64,000 nt of DNA. Origin: UBA5704 sp036380715. Lineage in GTDB: Bacteria; Acidobacteriota; Thermoanaerobaculia; Multivoradales; UBA5704. A model generated the notes under the pieces. The model searched no databases, had not been told where the DNA came from, and worked only from the letters and a program-made list of their open reading frames with translations. Position numbers and translations under genes: made by a program. The stretch is taken from contig DASVEF010000079.1 in NCBI GenBank assembly GCA_036380715.1, positions 1 to 64,000 on the forward strand, written 5' to 3'. Below are positions 46,689-55,210 of the stretch, piece by piece (within the stretch, counting starts at the first letter, position 1; the number at the start of each line of letters is the position of its first letter).

Positions 46689-46985
46689 CTACACGTTGAA
46701 CGTCTGCCAGCGCGCCAGCAGGACCAGCACGAACGGGATCAGGTTCGTGTTGACCAGGTCCTTGGCGCTGGCGAGCCAGTCGTAGCCGTCGCGCAGGTCG
46801 AAGACCTCCATGAGCACCGAGACGATCAGGCCGGGGATGAGCGCCTGGAACGAGGAGAGCTTGCGCCGGAACAGGATCAGCGCCAGCAGCAGGCAGAGGA
46901 AGCCGATATAGATGTGGATGGCGTCCTTGGTCAACGGCAGGATCGCCAGCCATCCGAGCTTGAAGAGTTGATAGTTGGACTGCAT
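46689..46985 (-). CDS. Small multi-pass membrane protein
   Basis: This 98-residue protein has about three membrane helices: a stretch around AIHIYIGFLCLLLALILF, another around ALIPGLIVSVLMEVFDL, and a C-terminal NLIPFVLVLLARW. The motif MEVFDLRDGYDW between helices could be conserved. I do not recognise the family. It is the last gene of a minus-strand run (nitrilase, App1-like, MATE, this gene), 37 nt after MATE. Confidence 0.72.
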   Translation of the reverse strand: MQSNYQLFKLGWLAILPLTKDAIHIYIGFLCLLLALILFRRKLSSFQALIPGLIVSVLMEVFDLRDGYDWLASAKDLVNTNLIPFVLVLLARWQTFNV

Positions 46986-47022
46986 AGCGCCCTGACAGCC
47001 TATCGCATCCCCGGCGGCGCTG

Positions 47023-48465
47023 TCAGATCTTCCGCCCCTTCCAGCGCCCCCGGCGGAAGGCCAGCATGCCGGCCACGGCGAGCATCGACTCGGCGATGGC
47101 GATCGCCCAGAAGACCCCGGACGCCTCCATGCCGAGCGGCCGGGCGAGGGTCCAGGCGAGCGGGATCTGGAACAGCCAGTAGCAGCAGAAGTTGATCCAG
47201 GTGGGCGTCCAGGTGTCGCCGGCGCCGTTAAAGGCCTGCACCATGACCATGCCCCAGGCGTAGAAGGGATAGCCGTAGCTGATCAGGCGCAGGCATTCGA
47301 CCCCGTAGCGCAGGACCTGCGGATCGGAGGTGAAGAGCCCGACCACCGGCTCGGCGAAGACGATGAAGAACACTCCCACCGAGCCCAGGAAGAGCATGTT
47401 GTAGAGGCCGGTCCGCCAGACCGACAGCTCGGACCGGTCCGGCCGCCCCGCCCCCAGGTTCTGCCCCACCAGGGTGGCCGCGGCGTTGCTCATCCCCCAG
47501 GACGGCAGGATGGTGAACATGACGACGCGCAGGGCGATGGTGTAGCCGGCCACGGCGGCGCTGCCGAAGAGCGAGATGATCCGCACCAGCCCGACCCAGC
47601 TCGCCGTGGCGATCAGGAACTGGAACATGCCCGGCCCGGAGACCCGCAGCAGGCGCCCCATGACCGCGGGATCGAGCCGCAGGTGCTGCCACCGGATCGT
47701 CAGCCGGCCGTGGCTCCGCGCCAGCGCCGCCACCTGGTACGCGACCCCCAGGCCGCGCCCGATCGTGGTGCCGACCGCCGCGCCGGTGACCCCCAGCTCG
47801 GGGAAAGGTCCCAGGCCGAAGATGAAGCACGGCCCGAGGAGGATGTTGAACAGGTTGGCGAGCCAGAGCGAGCGCATGGCGATCGCCGGATCGCCCGCGC
47901 CGCGGAACACCGCGTTGACCAGGAAGAGGAGGAAGACCGTGGCGCTCCCGCCGAACATGATCGCGGTGTAGCTCCGGCCCGTGGCGATCACCGACTCCGA
48001 GGCGCCGAGCAGGCGGAGCAGGGTCGGCGCCTCGAACACCCCGAACAGGCTGATGGGGACGGCGATCAGGACACCCAGGCCGATGGCCTGCACCGCGGCC
48101 ACCCCCGCGCCCGGGAGATCCTTCTCCCCGACCCGCCGGGCCACCATGGCCGTGGTCGCCATGCTGAGCCCGATGGCGAGCGCGTAGATCAGGGTGAGGA
48201 GCGATTCGGTCAGCCCCACCGTGGCGATCGCGTCCGGCCCCAGCTTGGAGACGAAGAAGATGTCGACGACCGCGAACAGCGACTCCATGACCATCTCGAG
48301 GACCATCGGGATGGAGAGGAGGAGGATGGCCCGCCCGATGCTCCCCTGGGTGTAGTCCTGCTGCACGCCGCGTAGCGCGTCGCCCACCGAGCGCCAGAAG
48401 CCCGGAGGCGCGTCGGGCGGGAGAGGCGGGCCGGCCGCCTCGGAGGGGAGGGAGTCGAAAGCCAT
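47023..48465 (-). CDS. MATE-family multidrug efflux transporter
   Basis: This 480-residue polytopic membrane protein has about twelve helices in two homologous halves. Family features include ILLLSIPMVLEMVMESLFAVVDIFFVSKLG at the start, NAVFRGAGDPAIAM and QAFNGAGDTWTPTW at equivalent positions in the halves, and ATLVGQNLGAGRP. MATE pumps export cationic drugs or metabolites using proton or sodium gradients. It begins 9 nt after the App1-like gene's stop, so it is probably translated from the same transcript. Confidence 0.93.
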   Translation of the reverse strand: MAFDSLPSEAAGPPLPPDAPPGFWRSVGDALRGVQQDYTQGSIGRAILLLSIPMVLEMVMESLFAVVDIFFVSKLGPDAIATVGLTESLLTLIYALAIGLSMATTAMVARRVGEKDLPGAGVAAVQAIGLGVLIAVPISLFGVFEAPTLLRLLGASESVIATGRSYTAIMFGGSATVFLLFLVNAVFRGAGDPAIAMRSLWLANLFNILLGPCFIFGLGPFPELGVTGAAVGTTIGRGLGVAYQVAALARSHGRLTIRWQHLRLDPAVMGRLLRVSGPGMFQFLIATASWVGLVRIISLFGSAAVAGYTIALRVVMFTILPSWGMSNAAATLVGQNLGAGRPDRSELSVWRTGLYNMLFLGSVGVFFIVFAEPVVGLFTSDPQVLRYGVECLRLISYGYPFYAWGMVMVQAFNGAGDTWTPTWINFCCYWLFQIPLAWTLARPLGMEASGVFWAIAIAESMLAVAGMLAFRRGRWKGRKI

Positions 48466-48474
48466 CTCGGGATA

Positions 48475-49686
48475 TTACGATGGGCCGGACGAGGGGCCGG
48501 CGCCGGCGTCCGTCTTCAGCGCCACCTCGGTCGGGCTGGGGGCGGTCTCGTCCTTGACCTTCTCTTCGTGGACCTCCGGGACCTTGGCCCAGCGGATCCA
48601 GCCGGAGTCGGCGGCGTGCACCGCCGCGGCCTCGGTGTCCGGGACGAGCAGCATGGGCACGCCTTCGTCGCGGATCTCTTTGGCCAGCTCCAGCACCCTG
48701 TCGTCGCGGCCGAGCGCCGTGCCGATCCTCCGGATGTAGATGGCGAGGATGCGTCCCGGATACTCGCGGACCACCTGGCGGTAGATCTCGGGGTCCTGCT
48801 CGCCGCTGTCACCGATCAGGATGAACCGCAGGTGGGAGTAGAGGTCCAGGATCGGCCGGATGCACCGGAGCTTGTGCTCCGGGCTCGGCGCGTGGAAGAG
48901 CTTCCGGCGGTCGAGGCCGAAGTCGCGCAGCAGCAGCGGCCCGCGGGGGATCGACTGCAGCTCCATGAACTCGATCAGCAGGTCGTAGAGGTTCCACGGG
49001 CTGCTCGACACGAAGAAGATCGGGTTGTTGCACCCGGGCGTCACCCCCTGGCAGAGCGCGTCGTAGAAGGCGGCCACCCCCTTGAAGGGGAGGCGCGTGC
49101 GGGCGTTGCCGAGGAAGACGGTGCGCGCCATGACCAGGCGCTTGGTGACCCCGGTCTCGACCACCGTGTCGTCGATGTCGCTGATCACGCCGAATTCGGC
49201 GTCCTGCGGCGGCACCAGGACGGAGCCGGTGGCGCGGACTCCGGGGTAGGCGGGATCGAGCAGCTCGAGGTCGAGATCGTGCCAGAGGCGGCCCGGCTCC
49301 GGAGGCGCGGCCGGCCGGGCCTCGATCCGGAAGTATCCCTCCTCGTCGGCAACGACCTCTCCGCTCCATCCCCGGAAGCCAGCCCGCAGGCGCGCGTGCG
49401 GCACCTCGTCGCTCTCGAACCGCTTCCACATGTTGCCCAGGTTCTTCCACACCGAGTCCTTCTCCCCGGCCGCGCCGACCGGCTCGTTCTGCAGCACGCG
49501 CCCGGAGAGCAGGGCGCGTTCGGACGTGCCGAAGCCACGGTAGGGGAGGATCTGGACCGGATCGTCGCGGTCGAAGCGGCCGGACAGCCGCCGCTTGACC
49601 GCGTCATAGCCGCGCTCGGCCGGGTCGGCTAAGCCAAGCAGGGCGCTCTTCCAGCGCGGGTTGTCGGAGTCGCGGCGATCGCTCAT
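48475..49686 (-). CDS. App1-like phosphatidate phosphatase domain protein (DUF2183)
   Basis: This 403-residue protein has a HAD-type catalytic motif D170-I-D172-D-T (VISDIDDTVVETG) and the App1 segments FFVSSSPWNLYDLLIEFM, FILIGDSGEQDPEIYRQV and RILAIYIRR. The yeast App1 family dephosphorylates phosphatidate to diacylglycerol; bacterial members are largely unstudied. The first 160 residues form a beta-rich N-terminal domain usual for the family. The Pro/Ala/Glu-rich C-terminal 50 residues are likely disordered. It lies 29 nt after the nitrilase-type gene and 9 nt before MATE. Confidence 0.88.
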   Translation of the reverse strand: MSDRRDSDNPRWKSALLGLADPAERGYDAVKRRLSGRFDRDDPVQILPYRGFGTSERALLSGRVLQNEPVGAAGEKDSVWKNLGNMWKRFESDEVPHARLRAGFRGWSGEVVADEEGYFRIEARPAAPPEPGRLWHDLDLELLDPAYPGVRATGSVLVPPQDAEFGVISDIDDTVVETGVTKRLVMARTVFLGNARTRLPFKGVAAFYDALCQGVTPGCNNPIFFVSSSPWNLYDLLIEFMELQSIPRGPLLLRDFGLDRRKLFHAPSPEHKLRCIRPILDLYSHLRFILIGDSGEQDPEIYRQVVREYPGRILAIYIRRIGTALGRDDRVLELAKEIRDEGVPMLLVPDTEAAAVHAADSGWIRWAKVPEVHEEKVKDETAPSPTEVALKTDAGAGPSSGPS

Positions 49687-49715
49687 CGATCGACGCGGGT
49701 TGCAAAATACGGACC

Positions 49716-50522
49716 CTACAACCGCCGGTGCCGCCCCACCGGGATCGCCCGCCGCACCTTCGCCACCCGCTCCAGGTCGATCTCGGCCACGGCGATTCCC
49801 GGACCGTCGGAGGCGACGGCAACGGGCAGGCCCCAGGGGTCGACGATCATGGCGTGACCCCAGCTCGCCTTGAGGCCGGCGTCGTCGTGCTCGCCATGCT
49901 GGGCCGGGGCGAGGACCCAGCACTGGTTCTCGATGGCGCGGGCGCGCATCAGGGGCTCCCAGTGGTCCTTGCCGGTCGCCAGGGTGAAGGCGGACGGGAT
50001 GGCGAGGATCTCGGCCCCCTGGTCCACCATCCGCCGGTAGAGCTCGGGGAAGCGGAGGTCGTAGCAGATCGACAGGCCGAAGCGGCCCAGCGGAGTCTCG
50101 GCCACCGTCACCGCGTCCCCCGGCTTGCAGGTCGCCGACTCGGCGAAGCGCACGCCGCCCGGGACGTCCACGTCGAACAGGTGCATCTTCCGGTAGGTGG
50201 CGAGGATCTCCCCTTCCGGCGAGAAGAGGACGCTGGTGTTGTAGCAGCGGTCCGCCTCGTCGCTCTTCTCGTTGTACGAGCCGAGCAGGAGGTGGATGCC
50301 GAGGCGGCGGGCGAGATCCGCGAAGCGGGCGCAGGTCGGGCCGCCGAGCGGCTCGGCGCGCCGGACCTTCTCTTCGTGAGGCCCGAGGTAGTTGGTGTTC
50401 TCCGGCGTGGCCACGAACCGGGCGCCGTAGCCGGCGGCCCTCTCGATCAGGGAGCGGGCGCTCTCCCAGTTGGCCTGTTCGTCGGACGTGCAATTCAATT
50501 GGATGGCGGCGGCGAGGAACAT
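49716..50522 (-). CDS. Nitrilase-superfamily carbon-nitrogen hydrolase (Nit1-like)
   Basis: This 268-residue CN-hydrolase has the Glu-Lys-Cys triad E41 (FVATPENTNY), K112 (YRKMHLFDVD) and C153 (SICYDLRFPELYR). The motifs around K112 and C153 match the Nit1/NitFhit branch, whose members hydrolyse deaminated glutathione as metabolite repair. The branch is also close to omega-amidases, so the substrate is not certain. It is the first gene of the minus-strand run and is divergent from the glycosyltransferase operon. Confidence 0.9.
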   Translation of the reverse strand: MFLAAAIQLNCTSDEQANWESARSLIERAAGYGARFVATPENTNYLGPHEEKVRRAEPLGGPTCARFADLARRLGIHLLLGSYNEKSDEADRCYNTSVLFSPEGEILATYRKMHLFDVDVPGGVRFAESATCKPGDAVTVAETPLGRFGLSICYDLRFPELYRRMVDQGAEILAIPSAFTLATGKDHWEPLMRARAIENQCWVLAPAQHGEHDDAGLKASWGHAMIVDPWGLPVAVASDGPGIAVAEIDLERVAKVRRAIPVGRHRRL

Positions 50523-50542
50523 GGGCGGTTTTCTAGCACATC

Positions 50543-50580
50543 CTGACCTTTCTGTGACGGTGGTGCCATAATTCCGTCAC
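50543..50580 (+). promoter_or_regulatory. Candidate promoter overlapped by a GTGACGG inverted repeat
   Basis: CTGACC (50543-50548) and CATAAT (50567-50572) with an 18-nt spacer resemble sigma-70 elements. The inverted repeat GTGACGG (50554-50560) and CCGTCAC (50574-50580), 13 nt apart, brackets the -10 element and looks like an operator. It lies in the divergent gap between the nitrilase-type gene and the glycosyltransferase. Confidence 0.45.
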
Positions 50581-50681
50581 TTGCAGGAGCAATCCTGTCA
50601 GCGGAAGGGAAAGCGGAAGGAAAAGAGATCCTGGAAACCCTGATCGAAGTCCTCGTCTCGCTCTCGGCGCTCTCGCTGGCG

Positions 50682-51824
50682 GTGACCCTGCTCGCCGGCC
50701 TCGGAGCGCTCCTCTTCCTCTCCCGGCGCCGGAGCCTCGGCGCGGCCGCGCCGGCCCTCTCGATCCTCAAGCCTCTCAAGGGGCTGGACGAGGGGCTCTA
50801 CGAGAACCTGGCCTCGCTGGCGCGGCAGGACTATCCGCGCTTCGAGCTGATCCTCGGCGCCGAGGACCCGGACGACCCGGCCCTGGCGGTGGCGCGCCGG
50901 CTGCGCAACGACTTCCCGGAGGTGGCGATCACCGTGGTGGCGGGCGCCGCTCCCCTCGGCTACAACCCCAAGGTGACCAACCTGGCTTCGCTGGCGCGGC
51001 ACGCCCGCTATGAGCACCTGCTGATCTCCGACTCCAACGTCCGCGCCCGCCCCGGATACCTGCGCGAGCTGGCTTCCGAGCTGGCCGACGAGCGCGTGGG
51101 GCTCGTGGCCAGCGTCATCGCCGGGACTGGCGAGGCGAGCCTCGGGGCGCTGTTCGAGAACCTGCACCTCAACTCGTTCGTCGCCGGATCGGTCTGCGGT
51201 GCGCAGCTCGCCGGCCACCCCTGCGTGGTCGGCAAGTCGATGCTGTTCCGGCGCTCCGACCTGGAGGCCCTGGGCGGCTGGAGCGGGGTGCGGGACATCC
51301 TGGCCGAGGACTACGTGCTCGGCCGGCGCTTCGCCAAGGCGGGCTTCCGCGTGGCCCTCTCGCGTCACGTGCTGCCGGTCCTCCACGAGCGGCGGCCGGT
51401 CTCGGCCTTCCTGGAGCGCCACCTGCGCTGGGCGCAGATGCGCCGGCGGATCTCCCCGGCCTTCTTCGGCGAGCCGCTGCTCAATCCCGTGCCCGCGCTG
51501 CTCGGCCTGCTCGCCCTGGCGGCGGCCGGCCAGGAGACCTCCTGGGCGTCGCCTGCCGGCCTGGGCACGGCCGCGCTCCTCGGCGTCGGCCTCAAGGTGG
51601 CCGCGGACGCGGCGCTCTCCCGCAAGCTGCGAGGCGAGGCGCCGCGGCTGCGCGATCTGTTCTGGGTGCCGGTCAAGGACGTCCTGATCGCCGGGGTCTG
51701 GGTCGCCGGCGCGTTCCGCAGCACGATCTGCTGGCGGGGCCACCGGCTGCGCGTCGGACCTGGGAGCGTGCTCTCTCCGGCCGAAGCCGAGGCGCGGGTG
51801 CCCGCGCTGCGGGAGGTGGCATGA
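50682..51824 (+). CDS. Family 2 glycosyltransferase (HpnI/ceramide glucosyltransferase-like)
   Basis: This membrane glycosyltransferase of about 380 residues has SILKPLKGLDEGLYENLASL, the D-S-D site LLISDSNVRA, LAEDYVLGRRF and the QxxRW-like HLRWAQMRRR. These are typical of ceramide glucosyltransferase-like GT2 enzymes, including HpnI of hopanoid synthesis. Additional membrane helices lie at the C-terminus. The GTG at 50682 gives a rather short first helix. The frame stays open upstream to CTG at 50631, 10 nt after GGAAGG, and would add 17 hydrophobic residues; the true start may be there. The gene overlaps a PAP2 phosphatase gene by 4 nt, so both may act on the same lipid. Confidence 0.85.
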   Translation: MTLLAGLGALLFLSRRRSLGAAAPALSILKPLKGLDEGLYENLASLARQDYPRFELILGAEDPDDPALAVARRLRNDFPEVAITVVAGAAPLGYNPKVTNLASLARHARYEHLLISDSNVRARPGYLRELASELADERVGLVASVIAGTGEASLGALFENLHLNSFVAGSVCGAQLAGHPCVVGKSMLFRRSDLEALGGWSGVRDILAEDYVLGRRFAKAGFRVALSRHVLPVLHERRPVSAFLERHLRWAQMRRRISPAFFGEPLLNPVPALLGLLALAAAGQETSWASPAGLGTAALLGVGLKVAADAALSRKLRGEAPRLRDLFWVPVKDVLIAGVWVAGAFRSTICWRGHRLRVGPGSVLSPAEAEARVPALREVA

Positions 51825-52390
51825 CGGTCTGGCAGCGGGTGGTCTCGATCGACCAGGCGATGCTCCTGTCGGTGCGGCGCTGGGAGTCGGCGGCCATGAC
51901 CCGTTTCATGAAGATCCTCACCCGCTTGGGCGATCCCGGCACCTGGTTCGCGGTCGGGCTGGCGCTGATCGCGGCGGGAGGCCCCGGGCCACGCTACGGG
52001 GCTCTGCTGGGCGCCGGCGCCTTCTTCGCGGTGGTGCTCTCTCAGCTCCTGAAGCGCGTCTGCTGCCGGACGCGGCCCGACTGCGGCATCACCGGCTTCG
52101 CGGCGCTGGCCGAGAACCCGGACTCGTTCTCGTTCCCGTCCGGCCATACCGCGGCCGCGTTCGGCATCGCGGTGGCTCTGGCCGGCGAAGAGAGCTGGCT
52201 GGGGATGCTCATGCTGGCGCTCTCCTCCGGCATCGCCGTCTCGCGCGTCTACCTCGGGGCGCACTACCCCCTGGACATCGCCGCGGGAGCGCTGGTCGGC
52301 ACGCTCTCCGGCCTCGCCGGACGGCTGCTGATCGGCAACGTCCCGCTGATCTCGATGCTCGGCTACACCGTGCTCGGCCTGGCCGGGTAG
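51821..52390 (+). CDS. PAP2-family membrane phosphatase
   Basis: This 189-residue integral membrane phosphatase has the three-part PAP2 signature: K78 to P86 (KRVCCRTRP), PSGH at 106-109, and S141-R142 with H148 and D152 (SRVYLGAHYPLD). About five membrane helices are present. Substrates of the family are lipid phosphates such as undecaprenyl pyrophosphate or phosphatidate. The start overlaps the glycosyltransferase stop (ATGA). Confidence 0.92.
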   Translation: MTVWQRVVSIDQAMLLSVRRWESAAMTRFMKILTRLGDPGTWFAVGLALIAAGGPGPRYGALLGAGAFFAVVLSQLLKRVCCRTRPDCGITGFAALAENPDSFSFPSGHTAAAFGIAVALAGEESWLGMLMLALSSGIAVSRVYLGAHYPLDIAAGALVGTLSGLAGRLLIGNVPLISMLGYTVLGLAG

Positions 52391-52431
52391 GCGGGCTGAC
52401 CCGGCCCGCATCTTGCGTTCACCCTGCCGCG

Positions 52432-53775
52432 ATGGTGAGCCTGCTGCGGCCCGAGCCGCTGACCGAGAAAGTCCCTGTCGCCGCTCCTGTCGTCGCGTCC
52501 GTCGCCATGGGCTACGGCCATCTGCGCGCCGCGCACGCGCTCGCCGGGGCCATGGGCGCCGAGGTCGTGCACGTCGACCGTCCGCCCGTAGCGGGTCCGG
52601 AGGAGCAGCGCCTCTGGAAGAACTCCCGGCGCCTCTACGAGGTGACCTCGCGCCTCTCCCAGCTCCCGGTGGTGGGCGCGCCCCTGCGCCTGGCTCTGGA
52701 CAGCCTGACCCACATCCCTCCTCTCTACCCCTACCGCGACCTCTCCGCCCCCACTCTGGAGACGATGTCGCTCGACCGCCTGATCCGCCGCGGGCTGGGG
52801 CGCGGGTTGGTCGAGCACCTGCGCGCCACGGGCTCCCCCCTCCTCACGACCTTCTTCGCGTCGGCGATCAGCGCCGACTACTCCGGCTGCGGGCCTGTCT
52901 ACTGCGTGGTGACGGACGTGGACATCAACCGCACCTGGGTGCCGGTCCACCCGGAGAGCTCGAAGATCATCTACCTGGCCCCCAGCCAGCGGGCCGCGCA
53001 GCGCCTGCGGTCCTACGGCGTGGCCAGGGACCAGATCGAGTTCACCGGCTTTCCGCTGCCGCACGAGCTGCTCGGGGGACCTGGCCTCCCGGCGCTGCGG
53101 CGCCATCTCGCCGCGCGCCTCGTCCGCCTGGACCGCAAGAAGGTCTTCCGCAGCCAGACCCGCAACGAAATCCACCACTTCCTCGGCGGCCTGCCGGCCG
53201 ACCAGGAGGGGGTGCCGCCGCTCGCCGTCTTCACCGTGGGCGGGGCCGGCGCCCAGGCGGAGCTGGCCCGGCCGCTCCTGTGCAGCCTCAAGTCCTTGAT
53301 CGAGGAAGGGAAGCTGCGCCTCTGCCTCGTCGCGGGGATCCGTCAGGAGATCGCCGACCGCTTCCTGCAGTGGGTGCAGGAGGAGGGGCTTGAAAAGGAG
53401 CTCGGCCGGGGCGTGAGCATCGTGGTCGCGGAGACGCTGGAGGAGTACTTCCCCCGCTTCAACGCCCTGCTGGCGGAAACCGATATCCTATGGACCAAGC
53501 CGAGCGAGATCACCTTCTACGCCGCCCTGGGTATCCCCCTGGTGCTCACCGACCCCGTGGGCGTGCACGAGAGGTACAACCGGCGCTGGGCCATCGAGAA
53601 CGGCGGCGGCCTGAAGCAGCGCCACCCCGAACACGCCGGCTACTGGATCCGCGAATGGCTGGAGGAGGGGACCCTCGCCGCCGCCGCCTGGTTCGGCTTC
53701 CTCCGCCTTCCCAAGTTCGGGCTGTATCAGATCCTGGAACGGGTGGGGGTGCCATCGCGGCCCCTCACCCCCTAA
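52432..53775 (+). CDS. GT-B fold glycosyltransferase-like protein (MGDG synthase/MurG-like)
   Basis: This 447-residue protein begins with a glycine-rich VASVAMGYGHLRAAHALA motif like that of MGDG synthases and MurG. It later has FTVGGAGAQAELARPLL and LLAETDILWTKPSEITFYAALGIPLVLTDPVGVHERYN, which matches the nucleotide-sugar binding half of GT-B enzymes. It may glycosylate a lipid, consistent with the preceding glycosyltransferase and PAP2 genes. The last residues (PSRPLTP) and the TAA stop are supplied by a REP-like element, so the native C-terminus may have been altered. Confidence 0.78.
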   Translation: MVSLLRPEPLTEKVPVAAPVVASVAMGYGHLRAAHALAGAMGAEVVHVDRPPVAGPEEQRLWKNSRRLYEVTSRLSQLPVVGAPLRLALDSLTHIPPLYPYRDLSAPTLETMSLDRLIRRGLGRGLVEHLRATGSPLLTTFFASAISADYSGCGPVYCVVTDVDINRTWVPVHPESSKIIYLAPSQRAAQRLRSYGVARDQIEFTGFPLPHELLGGPGLPALRRHLAARLVRLDRKKVFRSQTRNEIHHFLGGLPADQEGVPPLAVFTVGGAGAQAELARPLLCSLKSLIEEGKLRLCLVAGIRQEIADRFLQWVQEEGLEKELGRGVSIVVAETLEEYFPRFNALLAETDILWTKPSEITFYAALGIPLVLTDPVGVHERYNRRWAIENGGGLKQRHPEHAGYWIREWLEEGTLAAAAWFGFLRLPKFGLYQILERVGVPSRPLTP

Positions 53776-53913
53776 CCCCCTCTCCCACCCCCTCCCAGCC
53801 CTCCGGGAGAGGGGGAACACGACAAAGGCACGGTCTATCCTGCATTTATCCTGCTTTTCTCCCCCTCTCCCGGTCGGGGGGAGGGGGTGGGAGAGGGGGC
53901 CGGGGGTGAGAGG
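53761..53913. repeat. Twin REP-like palindromes containing the stop codons of two convergent genes
   Basis: The left copy (CCCCTCACCCCCTAACCCCCTCTCCC...GGGAGAGGGGG) contains the TAA of the plus-strand glycosyltransferase at 53773-53775. The right copy (CCCCCTCTCCCGG...GGGAGAGGGGGCCGGGGGTGAG) encodes the last residues of MtaB on the minus strand, with its stop at 53846-53848 between the two. The long form with extra ACCCCCTCCC arms matches the pair at 46553-46684. Confidence 0.9.
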
Positions 53914-55165
53914 CTCCCCTCACCCCGCCCTCCACCACTGCCACCAAATCCACCTCGCTGAAGCGCCGCGCGAGCGCCGCGCCGGCCTCGCTGAAGACTC
54001 GGATGTAGTTGTCGGTGAGCCCGTGCCCCATGCCGTCCTTCGGCTTCTCCCAGAGCACGGTCGCCCGGGTTCCCAGGTGGTCACGCAGGAAGCCGGCCTC
54101 GGAGCGCCCGGCCACTGCGATCATCCTCTCCATGCGCTCCCTCTTCTCCTCGGGAGAGACCTGGCCTGGCATCGACGCGGCCTCGGTCCCGGGGCGGGGT
54201 GAGAAGGGGAAGACGTGGACCTTGGCGAAGCCCGCGGCGGCCACCGAGGCGAGGCTCTCCGCGAATTCGGCCCCGGTCTCGCCGGGGAAGCCGACGATCA
54301 CGTCCGTGGTCACGGCCGCGCCGGGGATGGCGGCCCGGACCTTCTCCAGCAGGCGGGCGTAGGACTCCGCGGTGTAGGGCCGGCGCATGCGCCGCAGGGT
54401 GGCGGTCGAGCCGCTCTGGAGCGAGAGGTGGAGGTGGCGGCAGAGGCGGGAGTCGGACCACAGGCCGAGCAGCCGTTCGTCGAGGTCCCAGGGAGCGATC
54501 GAGGTGAGCCGCAGGCGCGGTACCTCCGTCTGGTCGAGCAGGGTGCGCACCAGCTCGCAGAGACGGCTTTCCCCGTGGCTGTAGGCCGAGATCTGCACCC
54601 CCGTGACCACCACCTCCTGGTAGCCGGCCCGGGCCAGGGCATGGACCTCGTCCACCACCTCTTCCAGGGGACGGCTGCGCTGGCGCCCGCGAGTGGAGGG
54701 GATGATGCAGAAGGCGCAGCGCATGTTGCACCCGTCCTCCACCTTGACCAGGGCCCGGGTGTGGCCGAACGGCAGGGGGACGTAGGGGACGGGCAGACCG
54801 CCGGGCCCGTCCTCCGGCACGGCGTCGGGAAAGGCCTCGTGCACCCGGCGGAGGAGGAGGTCCTTCTCCGCGTTCGGGACCACCAGGTCGACTCCGGCGA
54901 GCCGCGCCGCCTCGGCGGGCTGCTCTGTCGCGTAACAGCCGGTGAGGACGGTGCGCAGCCCCGGGCGGAGGCGCCGGCCGCGCCCCGCAGCCTTGCGCGA
55001 GCCGCGCGCCGCCACGTGGGTCACGGTGCAGGAGTTGACGACGTGGAGGTCGGCCTCCTCCAGCGCGTCGACCACCTGATGGCCGGCGGCGAGGAAATCG
55101 CGGGCCAGGCGCTCGATCTCCGCCTGGTTGAGCTTGCAGCCGAGATTTGTAAAACAGACGCGCAC
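53846..55165 (-). CDS. mtaB: MtaB-type tRNA methylthiotransferase
   Basis: This 439-residue radical-SAM methylthiotransferase converts t6A37 to ms2t6A in tRNAs. The N-terminal UPF0004 domain has cluster cysteines C10, C46 and C77. The radical-SAM triad is C146, C150 and C153 (DGCNMRCAFC). The substrate segment LHLSLQSGSTATLRRMRRPY and VTTDVIVGFPGET are diagnostic, and a TRAM-like C-terminal domain follows. The N-terminal CFTNLGCKLNQAE favours MtaB over MiaB or RimO. The last about 15 residues (PPLPPPPPDRERG...) are encoded by a REP-like palindrome and are unlikely to be ancestral. It is divergent from the DsbD-like gene. Confidence 0.92.
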   Translation of the reverse strand: MRVCFTNLGCKLNQAEIERLARDFLAAGHQVVDALEEADLHVVNSCTVTHVAARGSRKAAGRGRRLRPGLRTVLTGCYATEQPAEAARLAGVDLVVPNAEKDLLLRRVHEAFPDAVPEDGPGGLPVPYVPLPFGHTRALVKVEDGCNMRCAFCIIPSTRGRQRSRPLEEVVDEVHALARAGYQEVVVTGVQISAYSHGESRLCELVRTLLDQTEVPRLRLTSIAPWDLDERLLGLWSDSRLCRHLHLSLQSGSTATLRRMRRPYTAESYARLLEKVRAAIPGAAVTTDVIVGFPGETGAEFAESLASVAAAGFAKVHVFPFSPRPGTEAASMPGQVSPEEKRERMERMIAVAGRSEAGFLRDHLGTRATVLWEKPKDGMGHGLTDNYIRVFSEAGAALARRFSEVDLVAVVEGGVRGASHPRPPLPPPPPDRERGRKAG

Positions 55166-55210
55166 CCGGGAATTCTAGCCGGAACGCTCCGGGTTGACGG
55201 ATGCGACGCC

